Position numbers and translations under genes: made by a program. Below, piece by piece: positions 8,359-17,131 of a stretch of 64,000 bases of DNA (position 1 is the stretch's first letter; each line of letters begins with the position of its first letter). The stretch is from Halarcobacter sp. (GTDB lineage: Bacteria; Campylobacterota; Campylobacteria; Campylobacterales; Arcobacteraceae), in the NCBI RefSeq assembly GCF_963676935.1, contig NZ_OY781470.1:1708680-1772679 (forward strand). The letters run 5' to 3'. The notes beneath the pieces are model-generated. The model did no database searches. It was given only the letters and a program-made list of their open reading frames with translations, and was not told the origin of the DNA.

Positions 8359-10878
8359 AGAACTATTTAAAATATTTTTAAATAAAAAATTTAAGACCCC
8401 ACCCTCTTTATAGTAATTTACCTCTTCATCATTATCTAATCTACATTTTAATTCAATTGAGATATTTATACTTTCTTTTTTTATAATAGCATCTATAATT
8501 GATTTTTCTTTTATTTTTTCATTAATAATTGTAATTTTCTCATTGCCTTTTAATTTTATCGATTCAATATCATCATCAACAAATTCAAGAGGTAAAATAC
8601 CAAAATTAATCAAATTTTTTCTATATTTTTCATCAAATGATTTTGCAATAATTATATCTACACCAATAATTTTTAATGCTCGTATTGCCCAATATTTTGT
8701 TTTTCCTTTACCAAAATCTTTACCAGCAATAATGATTTGTGGGATATTTTTACTCTTAGATTTTAATGCTTTTTCAAAAATTGGTACTATCTCATTATTT
8801 TCATAATCAATAGTATAACCACCCTCTTTTGATATCATCATATTTTTAACTTCGCTTGTATCAAAAAGATTTCTTATCATCACTTCAAAATTTCCATATC
8901 TACTTTCAAAGTCATTATATTCAAAAGATTTTATACCTTTTTCTTCTAAATATCTTGCCGTAGGTGAATATAAAGATATATTTTTTGAAGGTAAAATTTG
9001 TTCAGTTGAGATATTATCTGCAAATAAAGCTAAAATCTCTGCATTTTCTATTCTTAAATCACTTATAAAATTTTCTTGTGTGATTATTTGAGAAGCTTGG
9101 ATATATGTAGAATCCTGATTCCAGTTATAAGTATTACTTAACTCAATATTTAAGTTTTGCCAAAACTCATTACCTTTATAGATATCTTTATAAATCTCTT
9201 TATATAAAGTATAATCAACTTTTCCAAGATATGAAACTACTTCCTCATTAGTAGGCCATATATCATTAAGATAAACAGCTTTATTGTCAATAATCTCTAT
9301 AACATCATTTTCAAAATCAAATTTTACATTTCCTACTAAAGAAAAAAAGACTACTAATGAAGATGATACTATATAGTTTGATTTTATTAAATTCATACTA
9401 TTTTCTAAATAATCGACATTTTGTGAACTAATTGAACATAGATTTAAATTATTTGTTAATATATCTTTTTTAATATCTTCATCTATTTCACTTGAATTAA
9501 AATGATATTCATCATATTTTATTTCAAAACCTAAATCTTCAATATATCTAATCAAATTTAAGCTTTCTAAATGCTCCTTTTTTATATTTGTGTCAATTAC
9601 AAATTTAGCATTTATATTTTTATTAACTTTTATTCCTAAAGTAACAGCTTTTTTAGCGAGTAATAAAGAGTGAATTAGATGATGAAGACTAAGCTTAGAT
9701 GTAAATAGAAGTGATAATACAATATCTCCATCTTTTAAAAAATTACCTTTTTTCATTAATGGAAATTTCTTTAAGTTAATCAAACTTTCATTTAAATTTT
9801 TTTTATCTTTTATATCAGGATAAACTGTTGATAAATCAAAATCAATTATTTTGTCATAATCTAAAATTTCGTTAGTATAAAAAAGTCCTTGATTTTCTAA
9901 ATATGTTTTAATTAGTTTGCCATAATCCTCATTACCTCTAGTTTTTTTGAAATATCTAATTGTTTTATTATCTATTGCAAAATAAGAGCATGAAGCATTA
10001 TATTTAGGTGCAGCTATTGATATGAAAGATCTATCTTCTAAAGTTAAATACTCTAATCCTTCACCAAAAAATTCAACCAATTCACCATTAATATTTGAAT
10101 TTTTTAATTTTTCAATTAAAAAAGTTACTAAATCTGATGAAGTGACAGCATTATTAAGTTTACCAAATATATTTATACCTAGAACCTTTGGAAAATCTAT
10201 TTTAACAGGTAAACCCAAAATAGCAAGCTGAGATTCAATACTATCAATTCTAAAACCAAGTACACCTAAAGAATTTATCATTGTTGCATGGGTATCTGTA
10301 CCTAAAATAGTTTCTGGATATAAAAAGAATTTATTATCTTTTCTTTCAACATGTAAAATTGTAGAAAGAAACTCTAAATTAACTTGGTTACATATTCCAG
10401 AACCAGGTGGAATTATTCTTAAGTTAGTGAAATTATGTGAAGCCCATTTTATAAAATGATATTTCTCTTCAACAAGATTATATTCACTTTCTTTTGAAGA
10501 TTTTACATTCTCTTCTAAAAATCTATTATCAATAATCAAATCTATTAGTATTTGTGGATTTACTTTTTTTAAATCACCACCTAAGATATCAACTTTTTCT
10601 CTTAGGACTGCTAAATCAATAAAAATAGGAAGTTCACTAAATTCTTCTAAAACTAATCTTGATGGATAAAAACTAATTTTATCATTTCTTCTATTTTCAA
10701 AACTATTAATTATCTGTTCAAATTGCTCTTTATTAGTTGCTTTTCTTAAATTAGATTCTAATAAAATTTTTAAAACAATTGGAAGTTTTTCTAATCTTTT
10801 ATTTTCATTTGTTAACTTTTTTAAATCATAATAATAGAAGACTTCATTTTCAATTTCAAAACTATTTACAATATCCAA
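8353..10878 (-). CDS. Aconitase-A-family protein lacking Fe-S ligands and active-site residues (probable pseudoenzyme)
   Basis: The 841-residue product aligns by eye along the whole length of AcnA/IRP1: GSGICNQVNLEFL (about 161), GTDTHATMINSLGVLG (about 193), VEFFGEGL, GGYTIDYENNE (about 704), AGKDFGKGKTKYWA (about 732) and a C-terminal NYYKEGGVLNFL. The catalytic parts are gone. The S-C-T-N cysteine region reads L-F-T-S-K. The G-C-T-T-C cluster region is replaced by KYDEYHFNSS. The IDH histidine is Asn. The SNRNFEGR segment reads SSQNVDYL. The G-S-S-R-D active-site serine and arginine read G-K-T-K-Y. Only four cysteines remain, none at a ligand position. The frame is intact, so it is probably kept for a non-enzymatic role; RNA binding like IRP1 is one guess. 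The start is a TTG with AAAGGG upstream, 13 bases after the TetR gene. Confidence 0.8.
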   Translation of the reverse strand: MDIVNSFEIENEVFYYYDLKKLTNENKRLEKLPIVLKILLESNLRKATNKEQFEQIINSFENRRNDKISFYPSRLVLEEFSELPIFIDLAVLREKVDILGGDLKKVNPQILIDLIIDNRFLEENVKSSKESEYNLVEEKYHFIKWASHNFTNLRIIPPGSGICNQVNLEFLSTILHVERKDNKFFLYPETILGTDTHATMINSLGVLGFRIDSIESQLAILGLPVKIDFPKVLGINIFGKLNNAVTSSDLVTFLIEKLKNSNINGELVEFFGEGLEYLTLEDRSFISIAAPKYNASCSYFAIDNKTIRYFKKTRGNEDYGKLIKTYLENQGLFYTNEILDYDKIIDFDLSTVYPDIKDKKNLNESLINLKKFPLMKKGNFLKDGDIVLSLLFTSKLSLHHLIHSLLLAKKAVTLGIKVNKNINAKFVIDTNIKKEHLESLNLIRYIEDLGFEIKYDEYHFNSSEIDEDIKKDILTNNLNLCSISSQNVDYLENSMNLIKSNYIVSSSLVVFFSLVGNVKFDFENDVIEIIDNKAVYLNDIWPTNEEVVSYLGKVDYTLYKEIYKDIYKGNEFWQNLNIELSNTYNWNQDSTYIQASQIITQENFISDLRIENAEILALFADNISTEQILPSKNISLYSPTARYLEEKGIKSFEYNDFESRYGNFEVMIRNLFDTSEVKNMMISKEGGYTIDYENNEIVPIFEKALKSKSKNIPQIIIAGKDFGKGKTKYWAIRALKIIGVDIIIAKSFDEKYRKNLINFGILPLEFVDDDIESIKLKGNEKITIINEKIKEKSIIDAIIKKESINISIELKCRLDNDEEVNYYKEGGVLNFLFKNILNSSL

Positions 10879-10891
10879 ATATATAAACCCT

Positions 10892-11515
10892 TTACTTTTT
10901 TATTCCATTAATTAATGAGTCAAAAGATATTTTATACAACTCTTCTATATTTTTTTTAATATTAATATGTCCATCAATATAAAGTATTGCTATACCATGA
11001 ATCAAAGCATGTATTGTTTGAGCTTGTAAAAAAGAGTTTTCTATCTTTAAAATATCTTTCTCTTTACCCTCTTCCAAAAGTTTTATTAAAAGTTTAAAGC
11101 TATCTTCAATATTCTCATCATCAATAGTACAGGTATTTTCTCTTATATCTTGATATTTTTCACCAAATAAAACTCTATATAAATTTTGATTTTTTATTGC
11201 AAAATTTATATATGAACTACCCATTGAGTATAATCTTTCTAAAACTGTTCCATTATCTCTATTTAAAGTGGGTATTAAAGCTTCCTCAAAAAGAGTAAAA
11301 CCATAAACAATAACATTTTGTATTAAATCTTGTTTTGAAGAAAAGTGTCTGTATATTGCACTTCTTGAAGTACCAAGTTTGTCACCTAAAAACTTTAAAG
11401 TTAAAACCTCTATACCCTCTTTTGAAATTGTTTCCAAAGATAGTTGTAACATCTCTTCTTTTAAATTCCCATGATGATATTTTGAAGTTTTTTTCAAATC
11501 TTTATTACTTTTCAT
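10892..11515 (-). CDS. TetR/AcrR family transcriptional regulator
   Basis: The 207-residue protein has the TetR HTH at about residues 14-60 (SLETISKEGIEVLTL in part, then KLGTSRSAIYRHFSSKQDL) and a helical C-terminal ligand domain whose HALIHGIAILYIDG stretch fits the TetR_C family. It is divergent from the NAD(P)H-dependent oxidoreductase gene, with a large inverted repeat between them, and lies 13 bases upstream of the aconitase-like gene. It probably represses both directions. The ATG at 11515 has no Shine-Dalgarno sequence: T-A-T-T-T-T-T separates it from a TGGTATAAT box, which points to a leaderless message. Confidence 0.88.
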   Translation of the reverse strand: MKSNKDLKKTSKYHHGNLKEEMLQLSLETISKEGIEVLTLKFLGDKLGTSRSAIYRHFSSKQDLIQNVIVYGFTLFEEALIPTLNRDNGTVLERLYSMGSSYINFAIKNQNLYRVLFGEKYQDIRENTCTIDDENIEDSFKLLIKLLEEGKEKDILKIENSFLQAQTIHALIHGIAILYIDGHINIKKNIEELYKISFDSLINGIKK

Positions 11516-11521
11516 AAAAAT

Positions 11522-11530
11522 ATTATACCA
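11522..11530 (-). promoter_or_regulatory. Extended -10 promoter of the TetR gene
   Basis: The minus strand reads TGGTATAAT, a perfect extended -10 box. Its last base is seven positions before the A of the TetR ATG at 11515, so the predicted first transcribed base is the start codon itself. The -35 region would fall in the left arm of the adjacent inverted repeat, so a bound repressor would shut this promoter. Confidence 0.6.
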
Positions 11531-11547
11531 TAAATTTTATCTTTAAT

Positions 11548-11584
11548 GTTGACAATGTTAACTTTATATGTTAACATTGTTAAC
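11548..11584. promoter_or_regulatory. Operator: 15-bp inverted repeat between tetR and the oxidoreductase gene
   Basis: The left arm GTTGACAATGTTAAC (11548-11562) and right arm GTTAACATTGTTAAC (11570-11584) are inverted copies with one mismatch, separated by seven bases. On the plus strand TTGACA (11549-11554) is an ideal -35 box, and TAACAT at 11572-11577 sits 17 bases later as a weak -10, so the operator would cover the whole oxidoreductase promoter. The divergent TetR regulator is the obvious ligand. Confidence 0.7.
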
Positions 11585-11607
11585 TTAATTTATCAAAAGG
11601 AGATAAA

Positions 11608-12162
11608 ATGAAAAACATTTTACTTATATTGGCCCATCCAAATGAAGAGTCATTAAACCATTACATAGCATCTCTTATTAAAGATGAGATGTCAAAAAAG
11701 AACTATGTTGAATATATAGATTTATATAAATCAGATTATCAACAAGGATTTTATAAGCTAGAAAATGAAAATACAAAAGAGAGAATATATTTTCAAGATA
11801 AGATAACAAAAGCAGATGAAATAATATTTGTATTTCCATATTGGTGGGGCTCAATTCCAGCTATTCTAAAAAATTGGTTAGATTGGAACTTCTCAACAAA
11901 TTTTGCATATAGTTATGAAAATTCAAAACCAAAAGGATTATTAAAAAATAAGAAAGTAACTGTATTTACTACAACAGGTGCTCCAAAATTCTACTATGAT
12001 CTAACAGGAGCAAATAGAAGATTGAAAAATATGTGGAAAGAGCAAATTATTAATTTTTGTGGTATGGAATTATCTAGTTTTAATATTTTTGGTGGAATAG
12101 ATACAAAAATAAAAAATATTAATAAAATAAAAAATCGTGTGATTAATATTGTAAATACTTAA
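11608..12162 (+). CDS. NAD(P)H-dependent flavin oxidoreductase (quinone-reductase/KefF type)
   Basis: The 184-residue protein has the flavodoxin-like fold of the MdaB/KefF/YwrO group: N-terminal ILLILAHPNEESLN (FMN phosphate loop), EIIFVFPYWWGSIPAILKNWLDW near residues 72-94 in part (the family's W-W-G-x-P-A-x-L-K motif), and TTTGAPKFYYDL near 121-132. Such enzymes reduce quinones or electrophiles with two electrons. AAAGGAG lies at 11598-11604. Its promoter overlaps the TetR operator, so induction by a toxic quinone or electrophile is likely, but the inducer is not visible. Confidence 0.85.
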   Translation: MKNILLILAHPNEESLNHYIASLIKDEMSKKNYVEYIDLYKSDYQQGFYKLENENTKERIYFQDKITKADEIIFVFPYWWGSIPAILKNWLDWNFSTNFAYSYENSKPKGLLKNKKVTVFTTTGAPKFYYDLTGANRRLKNMWKEQIINFCGMELSSFNIFGGIDTKIKNINKIKNRVINIVNT

Positions 12163-12186
12163 TATTAAAGAACACTACAAATTTAT

Positions 12187-12214
12187 AAACTAATATTATA
12201 TATATATTTAGTTT
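12187..12214 (+). terminator. Possible terminator after the oxidoreductase gene
   Basis: AAACTAA and TTAGTTT arms flank an AT-alternating loop, followed by C-A-TTTTT. The stem is AT-only and weak, so this is tentative. Confidence 0.35.
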
Positions 12215-12224
12215 CATTTTTATT

Positions 12225-12233
12225 TGGTATAAT
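12225..12233 (+). promoter_or_regulatory. Extended -10 promoter of uvrA
   Basis: TGGTATAAT lies 33 bases before the uvrA ATG, in a T-rich stretch with no clear -35 box, as is usual for Campylobacterota sigma-70 promoters. No LexA-type box is seen. Confidence 0.6.
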
Positions 12234-12265
12234 GCACCCTTTAATTTTAGTGAAGATGGAATATT

Positions 12266-15076
12266 ATGCAAGATACAATCAAAATATATAACGCAAAAGA
12301 AAATAACTTAAAAAATATTAATTTAGAGATACCAAAAAATAAACTTGTTGTATTTACTGGACTATCAGGGTCTGGTAAATCAACACTAGCTTTTGATACT
12401 TTATATGCAGAGGGACAAAGAAGATATATAGAATCACTTTCAGCTTATGCAAGACAATTCTTAGACAAAGTTGGAAAACCTGATGTTGAAAGAATTGAAG
12501 GTTTAACTCCCGCAATTGCAATTGATCAAAAGACTACTTCAAAAAATCCAAGATCTACAGTTGGAACTATTACTGAAGTTTATGATTATTTTAGACTTTT
12601 ATATGCAAGAGTTGGGAAACAACACTGTCATAAATGTGGACAACCAATCTCACAAATGAGTGCCTCTGATGTTATCGAACAAGTATTATCTTTGCCTGAA
12701 AATTCTAAAATTGTTATCTTAGCTCCATTAGTAAATAGAAAAAAAGGAACCTTCGCTGACTTACTTGAAAGTCTAAGAGGAAAAGGTTACGTAAGAGCCA
12801 TGATTGATGGAGTTATGGTTAGACTAGATGAGGATATTGAGCTTTCAAAAACACAAATGCACACAATTAAAGTTGTAATTGATAGAGTTGTTGTAAAAGA
12901 TGAAAATAGAGATAGAATAGCACAAGATGTTGAAAAAGGTTTAAAAGAAAGTTTTGGTGAATTAGAAGTTGAAGTAATGAACAATCAAGAGGTTGGTTGC
13001 GATAAACATATCCATTACTCTGAACATATGGCTTGTTTTGATTGTAAAATATCTTTTGAACCACTTGAGCCTTTATCTTTCTCATTTAACTCTCCAAAAG
13101 GAGCATGCCCTTCATGTGATGGTTTAGGAATTAGATATGCTTTAGATATGAAAAAAGTTGTAAATGAAGAGTTACCACTTGAAGATGGTGCCATTAAAAT
13201 TATATATGGTTTCAATAAGGGATATTATTTTAAGATGCTAATTGCCTATTGTGAGGCAGCTTCAATAGATATAACAATACCTTTTAAAGAGTTACCAGAA
13301 CATCAACAAAAATCGATTTTACATGGTGGTATCGAAGAAGCTAAATTTACTTGGAAAAGACATAAGCTTACAAGAAAGTGGGAAGGTATTGTAAAAATTG
13401 CCTATGACATGATAAAAGATGAAAAAGATATGGCAGAATTTATGACAGAAAAAATATGCTCTGATTGTAATGGAAATAGATTAAAGCCCTCTTCTCAAAG
13501 TGTATTTGTAGCACAAAAAACAATATCAGATATAATTAATAAACCAATAGAAGAAGCCCATGCCTTTTTTCAAGATGAAAAAAATTTTGAATACTTTAAT
13601 GACCAAGAGAAGATGATTTCTGCACCTATTCTAAAAGAGATAAAAGAGAGAATCTTTTTTTTAAATGATGTTGGTCTTGGATATATTACTTTGGGAAGAG
13701 ATGCAAGAACAATCAGTGGAGGAGAAGCTCAAAGAATCCGTGTTGCTTCACAAATTGGTTCTGGACTAACTGGTGTTATGTATGTGTTAGATGAGCCATC
13801 AATTGGATTACATGAAAGAGATACTAATAAACTAATTAAAACTCTAAAAGCTTTACAAGAAAAAGGTAATAGTGTTATTGTAGTTGAACACGATAAAGAG
13901 ACTATTGAAGCAGCAGATTTTGTAGTTGATATTGGACCAAAAGCTGGTAAATATGGTGGAGAAATTGTTTTTGCAGGAACTTTAGAAGAGATGCATAAAG
14001 CAAAAACATTAACAGCTAAATATGTAAATGGTGAGAAAAAAATTGATTATGTACATAATAGACCTCAAGAAGAGTTTATTGAGATTCAAAATGTAAATAT
14101 AAACAATATTAAAAACCTTGATGTAAAAATTCCATTAAAAAACCTAGTATCAATCACAGGTGTTTCAGGAAGTGGAAAATCTTCACTTATCTTACAAACA
14201 CTTTTACCAGTTGCTAAAGAGCTTTTAAATCATGCAAAAAGAGTTAAAAAAGTTGATGGTGTAAGTATAGAAGGATTAGATAAACTTGATAAAGTTATAT
14301 ATCTAGACCAAAGTCCTATTGGAAGAACACCAAGAAGTAATCCTGCTACATATACAGGGCTTATGGATGAGATTAGAACACTTTTTACAAAAACAAAAGA
14401 GGCACAACTAAGAGGTTATAAAGTTGGAAGATTCTCATTTAATGTAAAAGGTGGAAGATGTGAAAAATGCCAAGGTGAAGGTGAAATAAAAATTGAGATG
14501 CACTTCTTACCAGATATTATGGTTAAATGTGATGATTGCCAAGGGACAAGATACAATGCACAAACTCTTGAAATCATGTATAAGGGTAAAAATATCTCTG
14601 ACGTATTAAATATGAGTGTAGATGAAGCCTTAGAGTTTTTTACAAAAGTACCTAAAATAAAAGCTAAACTTCAAACTCTATCAGATGTTGGACTTGGCTA
14701 TATTACACTAGGGCAAAATGCAGTAACACTTTCAGGTGGTGAAGCTCAAAGAATTAAATTAAGTAAAGAATTAAGTAAAAAAGATACAGGAAATACTTTA
14801 TATGTCTTAGATGAACCAACAACTGGTCTTCACTTTGCGGATGTTGATAGATTAACAAAAGTATTACATCACCTTGTTGAAGTTGGAAACTCAGTACTTG
14901 TAATTGAACATAATCTGGATATTATTAAAAACTCTGATTGGGTTATTGATATTGGACCAGAAGGTGGAAGTAAAGGTGGGAAAATTGTTGATGAAGGAAC
15001 ACCAGAACAATTAGCAAAAAACCATAAAAAAAGTGCTTCATATACTGGTTTCTATTTAGATAAAGAGATAAACTAA
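12266..15076 (+). CDS. uvrA: Excinuclease ABC subunit A
   Basis: UvrA is the damage-recognition ATPase of nucleotide excision repair and loads UvrB on lesions. At 936 residues it has the usual length. Visible parts are the first Walker [10 protein letters not shown] (32-40), FDTLYAEGQRRYIESLSAYA in part, a first zinc-finger region (CHKCGQ, then CFDCK), ABC signature ISGGEAQRIRVA, Walker B YVLDEPSIGLHERD, the second Walker A GVSGSGKSSLI, the second zinc finger CEKCQGEGEI and CDDCQGTRYN, and the second signature LSGGEAQRIKLSKEL with LYVLDEPTTGLHFAD. All are intact. It has its own promoter, and a DUF309 gene follows one base after its stop. Confidence 0.98.
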   Translation: MQDTIKIYNAKENNLKNINLEIPKNKLVVFTGLSGSGKSTLAFDTLYAEGQRRYIESLSAYARQFLDKVGKPDVERIEGLTPAIAIDQKTTSKNPRSTVGTITEVYDYFRLLYARVGKQHCHKCGQPISQMSASDVIEQVLSLPENSKIVILAPLVNRKKGTFADLLESLRGKGYVRAMIDGVMVRLDEDIELSKTQMHTIKVVIDRVVVKDENRDRIAQDVEKGLKESFGELEVEVMNNQEVGCDKHIHYSEHMACFDCKISFEPLEPLSFSFNSPKGACPSCDGLGIRYALDMKKVVNEELPLEDGAIKIIYGFNKGYYFKMLIAYCEAASIDITIPFKELPEHQQKSILHGGIEEAKFTWKRHKLTRKWEGIVKIAYDMIKDEKDMAEFMTEKICSDCNGNRLKPSSQSVFVAQKTISDIINKPIEEAHAFFQDEKNFEYFNDQEKMISAPILKEIKERIFFLNDVGLGYITLGRDARTISGGEAQRIRVASQIGSGLTGVMYVLDEPSIGLHERDTNKLIKTLKALQEKGNSVIVVEHDKETIEAADFVVDIGPKAGKYGGEIVFAGTLEEMHKAKTLTAKYVNGEKKIDYVHNRPQEEFIEIQNVNINNIKNLDVKIPLKNLVSITGVSGSGKSSLILQTLLPVAKELLNHAKRVKKVDGVSIEGLDKLDKVIYLDQSPIGRTPRSNPATYTGLMDEIRTLFTKTKEAQLRGYKVGRFSFNVKGGRCEKCQGEGEIKIEMHFLPDIMVKCDDCQGTRYNAQTLEIMYKGKNISDVLNMSVDEALEFFTKVPKIKAKLQTLSDVGLGYITLGQNAVTLSGGEAQRIKLSKELSKKDTGNTLYVLDEPTTGLHFADVDRLTKVLHHLVEVGNSVLVIEHNLDIIKNSDWVIDIGPEGGSKGGKIVDEGTPEQLAKNHKKSASYTGFYLDKEIN

Positions 15077-15077
15077 T

Positions 15078-15395
15078 TTGACAAAAATTGAAGAGTTTAT
15101 TGAGATTGTTAAACAAGGAAAATATGTCCAAGCCCATGAAGTATTGGAAGAGGATTGGAAGTTTTATAGAAAAAAGGGTTTAAAACCTGAAGAAAAAGCG
15201 ATCCAAGGACTAATAAATGGTGCTACAGCTTTAGCACTATTTTTTATAAAAAAAAGACCCACAAGTTATGAAAAAGTTTGGAAAGTATTTGAAAAATATG
15301 AGCATTATCTTAATGTAGCTAATTTAGAAAATATAGAAAAATATATAGAAGCAAAAGAACTACTTCTGAAAATAAACTCTACAATAAAAAAGTAA
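15078..15395 (+). CDS. DUF309 domain protein
   Basis: This 105-residue all-helical protein carries the DUF309 signature: F-I-E-I-V-K-Q-G-K-Y-V-Q-A-H-E-V-L-E-E-D-W near the start, then KAIQGLINGATAL. The family has no known biochemical role; the conserved H-E-x-x-E-x-x-W pattern could bind a metal. The start is a TTG one base after the uvrA stop, so it is likely translated by coupling to uvrA. Confidence 0.8.
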   Translation: MTKIEEFIEIVKQGKYVQAHEVLEEDWKFYRKKGLKPEEKAIQGLINGATALALFFIKKRPTSYEKVWKVFEKYEHYLNVANLENIEKYIEAKELLLKINSTIKK

Positions 15396-15418
15396 AAACT
15401 TTATTCAGAAGTAGCTAC

Positions 15419-15796
15419 TTAAGCTTGTTCCTGTGATATATAATAAGCTTTTAATCTCATCATATCATCTGTTGGATATTGATTTTCAGCTTCTCCACGA
15501 ACTGCTTTTACATAAAAGTCTCTTGAAGAATCATTAAAACCAAAATTCAAATTAGTTAATACAACTTCTTGATATTGCGAAACTTTTGCAGTAGAGACCT
15601 CTTCTGTTTTGGATACTTTTGAAGATTCTGTTTCTGAAACTTCATTAACACCTTTTAAAAATGCATCTCTTGCTATCTGTTTTGCTTCATTTCCATTACT
15701 TAGTTTTGCAATCTCATTAGAAGGTTGTACTTGTTGTATCAACAACTCATTATTTTCAGCATATTGATTAATTGTTGGTATTAATCCATATTCCAT
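15419..15796 (-). CDS. Small conserved protein with a FlaG-like C-terminus
   Basis: This 125-residue soluble protein has a disordered, Ser/Glu/Val-rich middle (about 50-75) and an ordered end from about residue 80 (NFGFNDSSRDFYVKAVRG, then QYPTDDMMRLKAYY). That pattern of a substituted D-F-x-V-K strand followed by Q-x-P-T-x-x-M-x-R-L resembles flagellar FlaG proteins, but the match is by eye and weak. GGAGG precedes the ATG, and a minus-strand TATAAT-type box lies near 15820-15830. It converges with the DUF309 gene. The function is otherwise unknown. Confidence 0.55.
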   Translation of the reverse strand: MEYGLIPTINQYAENNELLIQQVQPSNEIAKLSNGNEAKQIARDAFLKGVNEVSETESSKVSKTEEVSTAKVSQYQEVVLTNLNFGFNDSSRDFYVKAVRGEAENQYPTDDMMRLKAYYISQEQA

Positions 15797-15881
15797 AATA
15801 ACCTCCTTATAGGATTCTTAATAATATTATACAAAAATTTTTAATATTTTGTCAAAAAAAAATTAATTTTTATATATTTTT

Positions 15882-15890
15882 TGCTATTAT
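15882..15890 (+). promoter_or_regulatory. Probable extended -10 promoter of the CNNM/CorC gene
   Basis: TGCTATTAT fits the extended -10 consensus in six or more positions and lies after a T-rich run. It places the transcript start near 15897, just ahead of a small leader frame. Confidence 0.45.
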
Positions 15891-15920
15891 TAGCTATTAA
15901 TTTTTAAAAAAGGAGTCTTA

Positions 15921-15980
15921 TTGGAAGATAGTTCCCAGAGGTGCAGTTTATATAAAAAGGGTAAAAAATGGAATTTTTAA
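15921..15980 (+). CDS. Possible 19-residue leader peptide overlapping the CNNM gene start
   Basis: A TTG at 15921 with AGGAG at 15911-15915 (five-base spacing) opens a 19-codon frame that ends at TAA 15978-15980, inside the next gene, whose ATG is at 15968. The ribosome-binding site here is better than that of the downstream gene (GGG at 15959-15961). If translated, it would couple to or regulate the CNNM gene. There is no homology support. Confidence 0.35.
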   Translation: MEDSSQRCSLYKKGKKWNF

Positions 15981-17020
15981 TATTTCTTTTTATCATTGTA
16001 ATAGGCACATCGTTCTTATGTTCCGTTTTAGAATCTGTTATTCTATCAACAAACTATACTTATATATCTGTAATTGAAGAGAAAACACCATTAACTGGTA
16101 AATTACTTAAAGATTTAAAAACAGATATTGATAAATCGATAGCTTCAATACTTATATTAAATACTATTGCAAACACTTTAGGTGCTACTGCAATTGGTGT
16201 TCAAGCCCAAAATGTATTTGAAGGTAACAAAACATTAGTAATGGTTGTTTCAATCATATTAACATTTGCAATTTTATTTTTTGCAGAAATTATTCCAAAA
16301 ACTATTGGAGCTGTATTTTGGAAAGAGTTAGCCCCAATCTCTGCAAGAATTATTAGAGTTTGTGTTTTTATTACTTATCCAATAATTTTAGTAACTCAAT
16401 TTGTTACTAAAAAAATAAAAGGTAAAGATAATAGTGAAACTTTATCAAGGGAAGAATTAATCCATACAACTCTACTTAGTGAAGAGGAAGGTGTTATTGG
16501 AGATTTAGAATCTGATATTATAGAAAATACTCTAACATTACATGAGATTAAAATAAAAGATATTTTAACTCCAAGATCTGTAATGTATGCTGTTGAAAAA
16601 AATACTACTATAAAAGATATTCTTGATGATAAAAGAACTTTTAAGTTTTCAAGAGTACCAGTTTATGAAGATACAATTGATAATATCATTGGTATCGTTT
16701 TAACAAAAAAACTTTTCAAACAAGCAATTAGAGATAGTAGTGCAACACTTGAATCAATTATGAAACCAGTGTTTACACTAAATGAAAATATACCAGTAGG
16801 AAAAGCTTTAAATAAATTTATCCAGAAAAAGGAACATATGTTTATTGTTCTTGATAATTATGACCAAACAGAAGGGATTATTACATTAGAAGATTGTATT
16901 GAAACTCTTCTTGGTTTAGAGATTATGGATGAATCTGATACAACAGCTGATATGAGAAGATTGGCATTAAATAAAATGAAAGCAAAAAGAAGAGAAAGAG
17001 GATTAAAACAAAGAGATTAA
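15968..17020 (+). CDS. CNNM/CorC (HlyC)-type membrane protein, DUF21 plus CBS pair
   Basis: The 350-residue protein has three to four N-terminal helices of the DUF21/CNNM domain (about 1-150, with the family's FFAEIIPKTIG at about 99-109). A CBS pair follows at about 185-310 (IKDILTPRSVMYAV, then FSRVPVYED, then IMKPVFTLNENIPV, then HMFIVLDNYDQTEGIITLED in part). The acidic/basic C-terminal transporter-associated domain is missing; the protein ends in a Lys/Arg tail. Relatives take part in magnesium or cobalt efflux or resistance. The actual ion is not evident. Confidence 0.85.
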   Translation: MEFLIFLFIIVIGTSFLCSVLESVILSTNYTYISVIEEKTPLTGKLLKDLKTDIDKSIASILILNTIANTLGATAIGVQAQNVFEGNKTLVMVVSIILTFAILFFAEIIPKTIGAVFWKELAPISARIIRVCVFITYPIILVTQFVTKKIKGKDNSETLSREELIHTTLLSEEEGVIGDLESDIIENTLTLHEIKIKDILTPRSVMYAVEKNTTIKDILDDKRTFKFSRVPVYEDTIDNIIGIVLTKKLFKQAIRDSSATLESIMKPVFTLNENIPVGKALNKFIQKKEHMFIVLDNYDQTEGIITLEDCIETLLGLEIMDESDTTADMRRLALNKMKAKRRERGLKQRD

Positions 17021-17131
17021 ATCTCTTTTCTCTACTTTTTACACAACTTAAACTTATCACTTAACAAAAAAAAATTAATCAAAAAAATATTTATTTATGT
17101 ACAATTATATATTTTATTAAAGGATATATAA

